DNA from: Bradyrhizobium sp. SK17
GTDB lineage: Bacteria; Pseudomonadota; Alphaproteobacteria; Rhizobiales; Xanthobacteraceae
Assembly: GCF_002831585.1 (NCBI RefSeq)
Contig: NZ_CP025113.1
Location: 7,517,001-7,581,000 of the forward strand
DNA: 64,000 nt
Reading direction: 5' to 3'
The notes under the pieces are model-generated. The model was not told the DNA's origin. It ran no database searches and was given only the letters and a program-made list of their open reading frames with translations. Shown here one piece after another: positions 7,854-15,923 of the stretch (its first letter is position 1; each line of letters starts with the position of its first letter). A program made the position numbers and the translations under genes.

Positions 7854-8900
7854 TCACGCTCCTGCAACGGAGGAGAAGGGAGAGCCCGGCAGCGCGGCAA
7901 TACGATCCGGCGTGCCCCGGGCGGCAAGGGTGAGCGCGCGCACGATGATGCGTTGTGCGAGCTCGATCTTGAAGGCGTTGTCGCCGGACGGCTTTGCGTC
8001 TGCGAGCGCGGCGCGTGCCGCCTCGCGGTAGCGCGCCGCATCGGGCGCGGCGCCGGCGAGCAGTTGCTCGGCTTCGCGCGCCCGCCACGGCTTGGCCGCG
8101 ACGCCGCCGAGCGCGAGCCGCGCGTCGCGGATCCTGCCGTCCTCGATCCGCAACGCCGCGGCAGCCGACACCACGGCGAAGGCATAGGAGGTGCGCTCGC
8201 GGACCTTGATGTAACGGGCATGGCCGGCGAAGTCTTTCGCCTCGGCCGGCAACCGCAGCGCGACGATCAAATCGCCGCGCTCGAGCGCGGTCTCGCGCTC
8301 CGGCGTCTCGCCGGGCAGCCGATGCAGTTCGCCGAGCGGCAGCTCGCGCCGGCCGGCCTTGCCCTCGATCTCGACGACGGCATCGAGCGCGACCAGCGGC
8401 ACGCAGAAATCGGACGGATGGGTTGCGATGCAGCCCTCGCTCCAGCCGAGCACCGCGTGCAGGCGGTTCTCGCCCTTCACGGCGTCGCAGCCGGCGCCCG
8501 GCCAGCGCCGGTTGCAGGCGCTGCCGGCGTCGTAGAAATAGGCGCAGCGCGTCCGCTGCATCAGATTGCCGCCGACGGTCGCAGCATTGCGGAGCTGCGC
8601 GGATGCGCCCGACAGCAACGCCTCGGCGATCGCGGGATAGTTGCGCGCGAACTCCGGGTCATGCGCGAGATCGGCATTGCGCACCAGCGCGCCGATCCGC
8701 AAGCCGCCGTCGGAGAGATGCTCGATGCGATCGAGCCCGGGCAGCCGCGTAACGTCGACGAGACGGCTCGGCCGGCTGACGCCGCCTTTCATCAAATCGA
8801 GCAGGTTGGTGCCGGACGCCAGATAGCTCGCGCCCTTCTCGGAGGCCGCCGCGATCGCGTCCGCGACATTGGCCGGCCTGACATAATCGAAGTTCATCAT
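7854..8900 (-). CDS. FAD-binding subunit of molybdenum hydroxylase (PaoB-like)
   Basis: 348 aa medium subunit that passes electrons between the 2Fe-2S centres and an acceptor. FAD-binding motifs are ASGTNLLDLMKGG (about residues 30-42) and ATVGGNLMQRTRC. After the second come CNRR, GAGC and EGCIATHPSDFC. This extra cysteine set resembles PaoB/YagS of the E. coli aldehyde oxidoreductase, which carries an added [4Fe-4S] cluster; that this protein binds one is my inference. The start (MMNFDYVRPANVADAI) overlaps the stop of the 2Fe-2S subunit gene as ATGA, so translation is coupled. Confidence 0.9.
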   Translation of the reverse strand: MMNFDYVRPANVADAIAAASEKGASYLASGTNLLDLMKGGVSRPSRLVDVTRLPGLDRIEHLSDGGLRIGALVRNADLAHDPEFARNYPAIAEALLSGASAQLRNAATVGGNLMQRTRCAYFYDAGSACNRRWPGAGCDAVKGENRLHAVLGWSEGCIATHPSDFCVPLVALDAVVEIEGKAGRRELPLGELHRLPGETPERETALERGDLIVALRLPAEAKDFAGHARYIKVRERTSYAFAVVSAAAALRIEDGRIRDARLALGGVAAKPWRAREAEQLLAGAAPDAARYREAARAALADAKPSGDNAFKIELAQRIIVRALTLAARGTPDRIAALPGSPFSSVAGA

Positions 8901-9394
8901 GCGGAGCGCCTCTGCTTGGTGGCGGTCATGTTGGATTGGGCCTCGAGCACGGCCTCGGTGATGCCCTGATAGGCGCCGCAGCGGCAGAGATTGCCGCTCA
9001 TGCATTCGCGCACCCGCTCCGGATCGTCGCCGCCCTGGCCTTCCCCAATCAGGCCGATGCCGCTCATGATCTGGCCCGGGGTGCAGAAGCCGCACTGGAA
9101 GCCGTCATGGGCGATGAAGGCGGCCTGCACCGGGTGCAGCTCGCCGCCGCACGCGACGCCTTCGATGGTGACGATGTCGGCGCCGTCATGGCTGACGGCG
9201 AGCGCGAGGCAGGAGTTGATGCGGCGGCCGTCGACCAGGATGGTGCACGCGCCGCACTGGCCGCGGTCGCATCCCTTCTTGGTTCCCGTGAGGTCGAGCC
9301 GCTCCCGCAACAGGTCGAGCAGGGTGACGCGGGGGTCGTCGAGGACAATGTCCCGTCGAACGCCGTTGATGGTGAGACTGAGTGGGAGATTCAT
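8897..9394 (-). CDS. 2Fe-2S subunit of molybdenum hydroxylase
   Basis: 165 aa small subunit with two [2Fe-2S] clusters. The plant-ferredoxin-type site is GCDRGQCGACTILVDGRRINSC and the second, helical site is CGFCTPGQIM followed by GNLCRCGAYQG. Start MNLPLSLTI at 9394 is chosen over an upstream in-frame ATG because GGAG lies nine bases before it and the ferredoxin domain begins directly. No Tat signal is seen, unlike PaoA, so the complex is likely cytoplasmic. It is the first gene of the leftward four-gene operon, divergent from the TetR gene. Confidence 0.9.
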   Translation of the reverse strand: MNLPLSLTINGVRRDIVLDDPRVTLLDLLRERLDLTGTKKGCDRGQCGACTILVDGRRINSCLALAVSHDGADIVTIEGVACGGELHPVQAAFIAHDGFQCGFCTPGQIMSGIGLIGEGQGGDDPERVRECMSGNLCRCGAYQGITEAVLEAQSNMTATKQRRSA

Positions 9395-9502
9395 GCAGGC
9401 TCCGATCCGTGTATGGTCGGGTTGAATCGAGGCAACGCGCACCTGTGGCCGCCGATCCAGGGGGTCGGCGCGCCTTGTCAGGCCCGGTGCTGGTCGCCAT
9501 AT

Positions 9503-9519
9503 ACGGAGGCATCCTCCGT
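9503..9519. promoter_or_regulatory. Candidate TetR operator
   Basis: ACGGAGG-CAT-CCTCCGT, a perfect 7-3-7 palindrome in the 153-base divergent promoter between the molybdenum hydroxylase operon and the TetR gene. Position and symmetry fit an operator controlling both directions. No binding data exist here. Confidence 0.5.
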
Positions 9520-9547
9520 TTACAAGGGAGGGTGAGAAGAAAAAGCA

Positions 9548-10177
9548 ATGGCCGGGTCATCACCAGAAACTGTCCGCAAGCCGCGCGCCGATGCCGTGCG
9601 CAACCGCGAGCGCGTGCTGGAAGCGGCCAAGGCCGTGTTCTCGGCCGGCGGCAGCGAGGCCAGCCTCGAGGCGGTGGCGCGCCATGCCGGCGTCGGCATC
9701 GGCACGCTGTATCGCCACTTCCCGACCCGCGAGGCGCTGTATGAGGCGGTCTATCGCCGCGAGGTCGAGCAACTCGGCGATCTCGCCGAGCAGCTCCAGA
9801 ACGCGCCCGAACCGGTCGAGGCGTTGCGGCGCTGGCTGCGCGCCAATGTGCAATTCGTCGCGACCAAGAAGGGCATGGTGGCGGCACTGGCGCTGGTCGC
9901 GGCCGGCTCGAGCGAGTTGCAGGCCTATTCGTTCGATCGCCTGACCAAGTCGATCGGCACGCTGCTTGCGCGCGCCGTTGCGGCCGGCGCGATCCGCGAC
10001 GACATCAGCGCCGAGGACGTGCTGCGGGCGCTGATCGGCATGTGCTACATGCACGACCAGGCAGGCTGGCAGGCCACCGCGCTGCGGCTGCTGGATGTGT
10101 TCGTCGATGGCTTGCGAGTGCGGCCGGAGAGCGAGGCGACGGCTGCGAGGAAGGCCAGTCGAAAACCGTCGCGCTAG
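9548..10177 (+). CDS. TetR/AcrR family transcriptional regulator
   Basis: 209 aa one-component repressor. The N-terminal HTH (residues about 18-64) reads RNRERVLEAAKAVFSAGG...ASLEAVARHAGVGIGTLYRHFPTREALYEAVY, the family signature. The C-terminal ligand domain is of the common TetR_C type (helices through WLRANVQFVATKKGMVAAL). A GAGAAG motif precedes ATG 9548. Divergent placement next to the molybdenum hydroxylase genes suggests it represses them, and itself, until an aldehyde or heterocyclic inducer binds. The C-terminus is basic (RKASRKPSR). Confidence 0.92.
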   Translation: MAGSSPETVRKPRADAVRNRERVLEAAKAVFSAGGSEASLEAVARHAGVGIGTLYRHFPTREALYEAVYRREVEQLGDLAEQLQNAPEPVEALRRWLRANVQFVATKKGMVAALALVAAGSSELQAYSFDRLTKSIGTLLARAVAAGAIRDDISAEDVLRALIGMCYMHDQAGWQATALRLLDVFVDGLRVRPESEATAARKASRKPSR

Positions 10178-10190
10178 ATGGCGGGTCGCT

Positions 10191-10376
10191 TCAGGAACGA
10201 CCCGTGCGCGGCTCCAGCCACGCCATGATGATCGCATGCGGCGTCCGCCGGCGGCGCGGCAGGTGGTACCGCTCCAGCGCGGCCGTCGCGAACGCTGATG
10301 CCTGTGCGCCGGATTGCCGCCTTGCCGGCGGCAGCGTCATCCACTCGCGAATGACCGCGCGTCGCACTTTGGACAT
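10191..10376 (-). CDS. Small basic hypothetical protein
   Basis: 61 aa, MSKVRRAVIREWMTLPPARR..., rich in Arg, predicted helical, ending WLEPRTGRS. The second of two ATGs (10382, 10376) is preferred because AAGGAG ends exactly six bases before it. I recall similar small proteins in Bradyrhizobium but know no function. It starts 19 bases after the 148 aa gene and is almost certainly co-transcribed with it. Confidence 0.6.
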   Translation of the reverse strand: MSKVRRAVIREWMTLPPARRQSGAQASAFATAALERYHLPRRRRTPHAIIMAWLEPRTGRS

Positions 10377-10395
10377 CGCCATCTCCTTCCCTGCG

Positions 10396-10842
10396 TCAGG
10401 CCGCGAGCCGCAGCGGATGCGCCTGCGACCGCCGCGCCGACAGCGCGCATCCGCATTGATGCACGATGCCCTGCTCGACCACGAAGCCGCGCTGCTCCAG
10501 CGCGGTACGCAGGCTCTGGCTGGCCGCGGGCTTCTGCGCGTCGAGCCACACCACCAGCACCGCGCGGGCACTGAGGAAACCGGTCAGCCAGTCGAGCGTC
10601 GGTTCGAGCGCATGCAGCGTGCGGCGCCGCCAATCGACCAGCGCTGCGTCATATTGCGCGGCCGGGTGGCCGCAATTGGCGGTAGCAGCCGTTCGCAGGA
10701 AACCGCGCCGCTGCAATTCGAGCATCAATTCGATGCTCCTCGTGCCAGCCACGACGATGCGCTGCTGCGTCGAGCAGCCGGCCAGCGCGATCATCGGCTC
10801 GATAATCCGGTCGCCCGCAGCCAATTCAATTGAAGACATCAT
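10396..10842 (-). CDS. Hypothetical protein
   Basis: 148 aa, MSSIELAAGDRIIEPMIALAG. The segment RIVVAGTRSIELMLELQRRGF, followed by AALVDWRRRTLHALEPTLDWLTGFL and RAVLVVWLDAQ, reads like alternating strands and helices of a small Rossmann-type (methyltransferase-like) fold. No SAM-binding glycine motif is clear, so no activity is claimed. Start 10842 follows GGGTGA by a few bases; longer upstream frames read low-complexity Arg-rich sequence. It heads a two-gene leftward unit with the 61 aa gene. Confidence 0.6.
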   Translation of the reverse strand: MMSSIELAAGDRIIEPMIALAGCSTQQRIVVAGTRSIELMLELQRRGFLRTAATANCGHPAAQYDAALVDWRRRTLHALEPTLDWLTGFLSARAVLVVWLDAQKPAASQSLRTALEQRGFVVEQGIVHQCGCALSARRSQAHPLRLAA

Positions 10843-11165
10843 GTCACCCGTTCGCGTTCGCCCACGCGCGCAACCGGCCATGTGTCGGCCGGCCTGCACG
10901 ATGCGGGAGCGTTCGGGAGCAATATCTTCAGGACGGGATATGAATTCGAGAGCGCCGCGCGATGTACCGCATAGGCGCGGCATAGGTTCGCGACGGGCCC
11001 CCGCGCCCGTGGCCGCCGGCAAGAGAGCCGCGAGTTGTGCGAAAGTGTACAGACCGCCCGACCGGCATTCGGCTAGATCGCCGCATTGCCAATGCCTAGA
11101 TCATATTTGCGATCCGGCCCGGCCATCGCGCCGGGCCTTTTCGTCGCCTGACGGCCTTATTCCGG
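10843..11165. other. Gene-free interval with an orphan terminator
   Basis: 323 bases between the starts and stops of flanking leftward genes. I see no ORF with gene-like codon use. The one clear signal is the rightward terminator-like hairpin at 11116-11141, which does not serve any annotated rightward gene. The left part should hold the promoter of the 148 aa gene. Confidence 0.5.
11116..11141 (+). terminator. Orphan rho-independent terminator-like hairpin
   Basis: GGCCCGG (11116-11122) pairs with CCGGGCC (11131-11137), followed by TTTT. The U-tract is on the + strand although both flanking genes are on the - strand, so it would end a short unannotated rightward transcript or act only as a structure at the 3' end of the cupin mRNA. 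Confidence 0.5.
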
Positions 11166-11582
11166 TTATTCCGGCGGTTTCAGGCGAACATGATCGGGAA
11201 CCGGCAACGGCTTGTTGGGTCCGTCGAGAAATTCGACCGTCGTGAAGGCGAGATCGGTGTCGCCGATATTGTGGACGGCGTGCACGAGATATTGGTTCGC
11301 GGCCAGCTCGCGGTGCTGGGTGAAACCTTTGTAGAGCACGCGCTCAGCTGAGGAGCCATCCTCGAACCAGTTGCGCGAACGTCCATCCGCCATCGCGGTC
11401 CAGAAATGGCTCAGCACATGACGATGAAAGCCGAACCAGGTCCCGGCGGGTATGTGCAGATGCCAGACCCTGAGCTTTGCGGTCTCGGACACCAGAAGGC
11501 TGCCGACCGCACCGTTCCATTTGCCCGCTTCATAGGCGTCCTGAAGCTCTTTCGGCCAAGCCGCACGAGAATTTTCCGACAT
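11166..11582 (-). CDS. Cupin-domain protein
   Basis: 138 aa small beta-barrel protein. The cupin fold shows in LRVWHLHIPAGTWFGFHRHVLSHFWTAMADGRSRNW and the second motif QYLVHAVHNIGDTDLAFTTVEFLDG. The metal-site histidines (HRHVLSHF, HAVHN) are partly kept. The start MSENSRAAWPKEL at 11582 has GGAGCGA upstream. Divergent from the flavin monooxygenase gene, it may act in the same pathway as an isomerase or dioxygenase-like enzyme, but substrate is unknown. Confidence 0.75.
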   Translation of the reverse strand: MSENSRAAWPKELQDAYEAGKWNGAVGSLLVSETAKLRVWHLHIPAGTWFGFHRHVLSHFWTAMADGRSRNWFEDGSSAERVLYKGFTQHRELAANQYLVHAVHNIGDTDLAFTTVEFLDGPNKPLPVPDHVRLKPPE

Positions 11583-11604
11583 CGATTTGCTCGCTCCATT
11601 TGAT

Positions 11605-11622
11605 ACCAATCAATATATTGGT
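11605..11622. promoter_or_regulatory. Candidate operator palindrome
   Basis: ACCAAT-CAATAT-ATTGGT, a perfect 6-6-6 palindrome 23 bases upstream of the cupin gene start, inside the 224-base divergent promoter region shared with the monooxygenase. The regulator is not identifiable here. Confidence 0.4.
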
Positions 11623-11806
11623 TCCAGCAAAGAGCTGGCATTCACGCAAATATCCGCAGAATATCTCGCCAGCAAGATCAAACCATCGGTACCATTCGCG
11701 ATTGATCTTGACATGGCGAGGGCCAAAGACTTACGACCGGACAAAACAAGCTGCCGCCCTGCATCGGTCGAAACGCTGCGGAGTCAGCGACGCGAGAGGA
11801 AGTGCC

Positions 11807-13426
11807 ATGTTGGAAACGCCTGTCCTGATCGTCGGCGCCGGACCTGTCGGTTTGACGGCCGCCATCGCACTCTCGCAGCATGGCGTCCGCTCCGTGCTGG
11901 TCGAACGCCATCCATCGACCTCCATCGCGCCCAAGGCCCGCGGCATCAACGCGCGCACGATGGAGATGTACCGGCAGATGGGCATCGAGGACGACATCCG
12001 CGCGGCCGGGATGCCGGCGCGATACGGCAAGATGATCCTGTGGGCGGAAAGCCTGGCCGGGAAGGAGATCAACCGTCTCGCGCCCGGACGCGGCTCGGCG
12101 GCGAGCCTGACGATGTCGCCGGCCGGCAATTGCGGCTGCTCGCAGGATATCCTCGAGCCCATCCTGCGGCGTCACGCCGAAGCGCTGGCGCCCGGCAGCA
12201 TCAGGTTCAACACCGAGCTCAGCGATCTCAGGCAGGACGCGAGCGGGGTGAGCGGCACTCTGACCGATGCCGTGAACCGCGACACGATTCCGTTCCGCGC
12301 CCCTTACGTCATCGGCGCCGACGGTACGCGCAGCTTCGTGCGCGACACGCTTGGCATCGGCAGGACCGGCGAGCGGGACATCTACGATTCCGTCAATCTC
12401 CATATCCGCGCGAATCTGCGGCCGTGGGTCGAAGACCGGCCGGCGGCGCTGTACCTGATCGAGCAGCCGGACCTCCGCGCCACGTTCCTGACCGTGAACG
12501 GCACCGACCGGTGGGGATTCCTGATCCACAGCCTCAGCGTCTATGGCTTCACCCGCGAGAACCTTACGCCCGAGCGATGCATCGCGCTGGTGCGCCAGGC
12601 CGTCGGCGTACCGGAGCTGCCGGTCGAGCTCGTCGGCGTCAGCTTCTGGAACTGCTCGGCCATGGTCGCCGACAGGTTCAGCGACGGCAACGTTTTCCTG
12701 GTCGGCGACTCCGCGCATGAAACCACGCCGAGCGGCGGGTTCGGCATGAATCTCGGCGTGCAGGATGCGCAGAACCTGGCATGGAAGATGGCGGCCGTGT
12801 TGCACGGCGAGGCCGATGCCGCGCTGCTCGACAGCTACGACGCCGAACGCCGGCCGCACGCCTCCGACGTCGTACGGACCACTTTGCTCAACATGCAGAG
12901 CTTCGACCGCACCGCGCGTCAGGCCGAGGCAAAACTTCCGCGCAAGGAATTCCTCAACGAGCGCGGCCTGATCTTCGGCGCCTGCTACAAGTCCGCGGCC
13001 GTGGTCCCGGACGGCTCGAACCCGCCTGCCGTCAGCGACCCGGTGACGGACTACGTGCCGTCGGCGCATCCCGGTTGTCGCGCGCCGCACGTGCCGCTCA
13101 CGCGCAAGGGTCAGCCGGTCTCGACAATCGATCTGTTCGGCAGAGGCTTCGTGCTGCTGGCCGCCGCGCATGGCGCGGTCTGGCGGACGGCGGTCAGCCA
13201 GCGCGGCCTGCCGCGTATCGACCTGCACATCCTCGGCGAAGATGTCGTCGACACCGAAGGCAACTGGATGGACGTCTATGGGGTTGAGGACGGTGGCGCC
13301 GTCCTGGTCCGACCGGATGGATATGTGGCCTGGCGCGTTGCCACCCTGCCGAACGATCCGGCGCGCGCGCTCGCCGACGCGTTCGCCCACCTGTTCGGTC
13401 GCCAGGCCGGCACGCAAGCGGCCTGA
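11807..13426 (+). CDS. FAD-dependent aromatic monooxygenase (PheA/TfdB type)
   Basis: 539 aa single-component flavoprotein hydroxylase. The Rossmann motif VLIVGAGPVGLTAAIALSQHGV starts at residue 6. The central DG motif is YVIGADGTRSFVRDTLGI and the GD motif is VFLVGDSAHETTPSGGFGMNLG, which binds the FAD ribityl chain and pyrophosphate. A C-terminal thioredoxin-like domain (about 390-539, ending VLVRPDGYVAWR) is typical of the PheA/TfdB/MhpA subgroup. ATG 11807 has GAGAGGA six bases upstream. The hydrolase and MFS genes follow in the same direction, suggesting uptake and breakdown of an aromatic ester or lactone. Confidence 0.9.
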   Translation: MLETPVLIVGAGPVGLTAAIALSQHGVRSVLVERHPSTSIAPKARGINARTMEMYRQMGIEDDIRAAGMPARYGKMILWAESLAGKEINRLAPGRGSAASLTMSPAGNCGCSQDILEPILRRHAEALAPGSIRFNTELSDLRQDASGVSGTLTDAVNRDTIPFRAPYVIGADGTRSFVRDTLGIGRTGERDIYDSVNLHIRANLRPWVEDRPAALYLIEQPDLRATFLTVNGTDRWGFLIHSLSVYGFTRENLTPERCIALVRQAVGVPELPVELVGVSFWNCSAMVADRFSDGNVFLVGDSAHETTPSGGFGMNLGVQDAQNLAWKMAAVLHGEADAALLDSYDAERRPHASDVVRTTLLNMQSFDRTARQAEAKLPRKEFLNERGLIFGACYKSAAVVPDGSNPPAVSDPVTDYVPSAHPGCRAPHVPLTRKGQPVSTIDLFGRGFVLLAAAHGAVWRTAVSQRGLPRIDLHILGEDVVDTEGNWMDVYGVEDGGAVLVRPDGYVAWRVATLPNDPARALADAFAHLFGRQAGTQAA

Positions 13427-13429
13427 CCG

Positions 13430-14569
13430 ATGGCTGTCGGAGCGACGTCGCAAACTGCTGTCGCCTCTCCGCAAGAGCTCGGCCTCGACCCGGCCAAGCT
13501 CGAACGGGCCTGCGGCATCATCGACGGCCACATCGCGGCGGGTTTTCATCCCGGCGCGCAGCTCGCCGTCGCGCGGCACGGCCGGCTGGCGATTGATCGC
13601 TGCTTCGGCCACGCCATGCTCGATCCCGCGCTTGCCGTCGGCGAGACCACCCTCTTCCCGCTGTTCTCCAACACCAAGGTGATCACCGCCGCCGCGGTCT
13701 GGACGCTGGTCGAGGACGGCCGGCTGCGCTTCACCGACCGCGTCGCCGAGCATGTGCCCGGCTTCGACGCGCACGGCAAGCAGGGCGTCACCGTCGCGCA
13801 ACTCTTGACCCATCAGGCCGGCTTTCCCGCCGCCGAGGTGCCAGCGGCATGCTTCATCGACCACCAATTGCTGCGCCGGGCGGTTTGCGATTTCAGGCTG
13901 GATTGGCCGCCCGGATCACGGCTGAGCTATCATCGGATGTCGGCGCACTGGGTCATCGCGGTGCTCATCGAGGCGCTGACCGGCGCCGACTATCGCGACG
14001 AGATCCGCAAGCGGGTGATCGCGCCGCTCGGGCTCGCCGACGAGATCGTGCTCGGACTGCCGGAGCGTGAGGACCGGCGCAGGTCGTTGATGTATTCGCC
14101 GAAGCAGGACGATCGCTGGCCACCCGACGCGATCGAAGCGACGCCGCACTTCAGGCGCGCAGGCATCCCCGGCGCCGGAGGCTACGCGACCGCGCGCGCG
14201 ATGGCGGTCTTCTACCAGATGATGGCGCAGGGCGGCATCTGGCAGGGCACGCGAATCGTGTCATCGCGCATGATCGACTACGTGACGCGCGACTTCACCG
14301 GCGACATGGTCGACGATTACATGGGCTATCCGATGCATCGCGGCCTCGGACCGTTCTGCCGCGGCCATTCGCTGACGGTGCGCGGACTTGGCGCGATCGC
14401 GCATCCAAGAACCTTCGGGCATAGCGGGGTCGGCACGTCCTATTGCTGGGCCGATCCGACCAGCGGCGTGTCGTTCGCCTTCCTCAGCAACTGCCGCAGG
14501 GACAATGAATGGCACAACAAGCGCATGGATACGCTGAGCACGCTCGTCCACGCAGCGATCCTGCAATGA
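13430..14569 (+). CDS. Beta-lactamase-fold serine hydrolase (EstB-like)
   Basis: 379 aa, no signal peptide, so a cytoplasmic esterase-type member of the class C beta-lactamase family. S80-N-T-K83 is the SxxK motif. The usual YxN motif is replaced by SYHRMSAHW. GHSGVGTSYCWADP near the C-terminus stands for the KTG-like box (HSG). It starts three bases after the monooxygenase stop, so both are translated from one mRNA. It may cleave an ester or lactone formed or used by the monooxygenase. This differs from the exported hydrolase at 4061 in length, location and motifs. Confidence 0.85.
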   Translation: MAVGATSQTAVASPQELGLDPAKLERACGIIDGHIAAGFHPGAQLAVARHGRLAIDRCFGHAMLDPALAVGETTLFPLFSNTKVITAAAVWTLVEDGRLRFTDRVAEHVPGFDAHGKQGVTVAQLLTHQAGFPAAEVPAACFIDHQLLRRAVCDFRLDWPPGSRLSYHRMSAHWVIAVLIEALTGADYRDEIRKRVIAPLGLADEIVLGLPEREDRRRSLMYSPKQDDRWPPDAIEATPHFRRAGIPGAGGYATARAMAVFYQMMAQGGIWQGTRIVSSRMIDYVTRDFTGDMVDDYMGYPMHRGLGPFCRGHSLTVRGLGAIAHPRTFGHSGVGTSYCWADPTSGVSFAFLSNCRRDNEWHNKRMDTLSTLVHAAILQ

Positions 14570-14624
14570 GCATCAACCGGCCGCCGACGATCCAGCCTCT
14601 GCGCCGCCGAACGGGGAGATTGCC

Positions 14625-15920
14625 GTGACGATCGCCGTACCGGATGCGCAGGAAGCCCCTCAATCGGAGCAGACGGCCGCCGATGCCGGTTGGTACGCGT
14701 GGTACGTCGTGTTCATCCTCACCGCCTGCTACACGCTCGCCTTCGTGGATTCGAAAATCCCCTTCATCCTGGTGCAGGCGATCAAGAGCGACCTGGCGCT
14801 GACCGACACCCAGCTCGGCATCATCGCGGGGCCTGCCTTCTCGCTGATGTATGCCGCCGGCGCGATGCCGATCGCAAAACTGTCGGACCGCATCGCGCGC
14901 AAATACGTCATCGCGGTTGCGGTGACGATCTGGAGCGGCTTCACGGCCGCCGGCGGCGCCACCCACTCGTTCCTCGCATTCATGCTCAGCCGCACCGGCG
15001 TCGCGCTCGGCGAGTCGGCGCTGACGCCCGCCGCGCATTCGATGTTCGCGGACTATTTCCCGGCGGGCCAGCGCTCCAAGGTGATCGCGATCTACTCCTG
15101 CGGGATTGCGATCGGCAGCTTCATCGCATTGACGGTCGGCGGCGCGCTGTCCGATCGGCTGGGCTGGCGCACCACCTTGATGATCGTCGGCGGCGTCGGC
15201 CTGGCGCTGTCCTTCATCGTCGCTACCACCGTCCGCGAACCGGCGCGCGATCTCAGCACCTCGGGCCGGCAGATGTCGGAAGGCAGCCTGGTCGCGCTGC
15301 TGAGCGATCCGGCGATCCGCAACACCATCGTCGGCGGCATGATCCTCGGCATCGCCAACGGTTCGGTGAGCGCGTGGGGGCCGGCCTACATCATGCGCAC
15401 CTTCCACCTGTCGGCCGCGGCAACCGGCGCGACCTACGGCACGCTGCTCGGCATCCTTGCGATCGCCGGCACGCTGGCAGGCGGATTGATCGCCGGCTGG
15501 CTCTCGAACAAGGACGTCAGGTATGGCTTCCGGCTGCTCGCGGCGGCGTTCCTGATCTCGACCATCGCCAAGATCATCTCGCTGCTGACGTCAAGCTATG
15601 TCCTGTTCCTGGCGTTCGGCGCGGTCTCGGCCTTCTTGCAGCTGTTCTATCCCGGCCCGACCTATGCGACGATCCAGTCGCTGGCAAAACCGAATGCGCG
15701 CAGCTTCGCATCGGCGGTGACGATGTTCTGCATCAACGCCGTCGGCATCGCCGGCGGCGCTTTCCTGACCGGATTGTTGAGCGACCGCCTGGTGCCGTAC
15801 GTCGGCGCCGAGTCGCTGCGCTGGTCGCTCGGGATCATGTCGCTGATGTCTGCGTGGGCCGCCATCCACTACTGGCGCGCGGCCTATCACCTCGGGCGAC
15901 GGGCCAAGTCAATCGGCTGA
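14625..15920 (+). CDS. MFS transporter (Spns-like, 12 TM)
   Basis: 431 aa major facilitator carrier. TM1 starts at about residue 22 (WYVVFILTACYTLAFVDSKIPF), and the MFS loop motif between TM2 and TM3 appears as GAMPIAKLSDRIARKYVIA. About twelve hydrophobic segments follow. The GTG start at 14625 is preceded by GGGGAG. Third gene of the monooxygenase-hydrolase unit (55-base gap), it likely imports the aromatic or ester substrate. Its stop is three bases from the stop of the convergent FadR-type gene, leaving no room for a terminator. Confidence 0.9.
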   Translation: MTIAVPDAQEAPQSEQTAADAGWYAWYVVFILTACYTLAFVDSKIPFILVQAIKSDLALTDTQLGIIAGPAFSLMYAAGAMPIAKLSDRIARKYVIAVAVTIWSGFTAAGGATHSFLAFMLSRTGVALGESALTPAAHSMFADYFPAGQRSKVIAIYSCGIAIGSFIALTVGGALSDRLGWRTTLMIVGGVGLALSFIVATTVREPARDLSTSGRQMSEGSLVALLSDPAIRNTIVGGMILGIANGSVSAWGPAYIMRTFHLSAAATGATYGTLLGILAIAGTLAGGLIAGWLSNKDVRYGFRLLAAAFLISTIAKIISLLTSSYVLFLAFGAVSAFLQLFYPGPTYATIQSLAKPNARSFASAVTMFCINAVGIAGGAFLTGLLSDRLVPYVGAESLRWSLGIMSLMSAWAAIHYWRAAYHLGRRAKSIG

Positions 15921-15923
15921 CGG

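Noticed and set aside
5649..8969. A 1106-codon open frame opposite the molybdenum hydroxylase genes
   Set aside because: Arg/Ala/Asp-rich translation with no domain, fully antisense to three well-supported genes; an artefact of GC-rich codon third positions.
11678..13867. 729-codon antisense frame over the flavin monooxygenase and hydrolase
   Set aside because: Low-complexity, no family resemblance, opposite to coding sequence with clear flavoprotein motifs.
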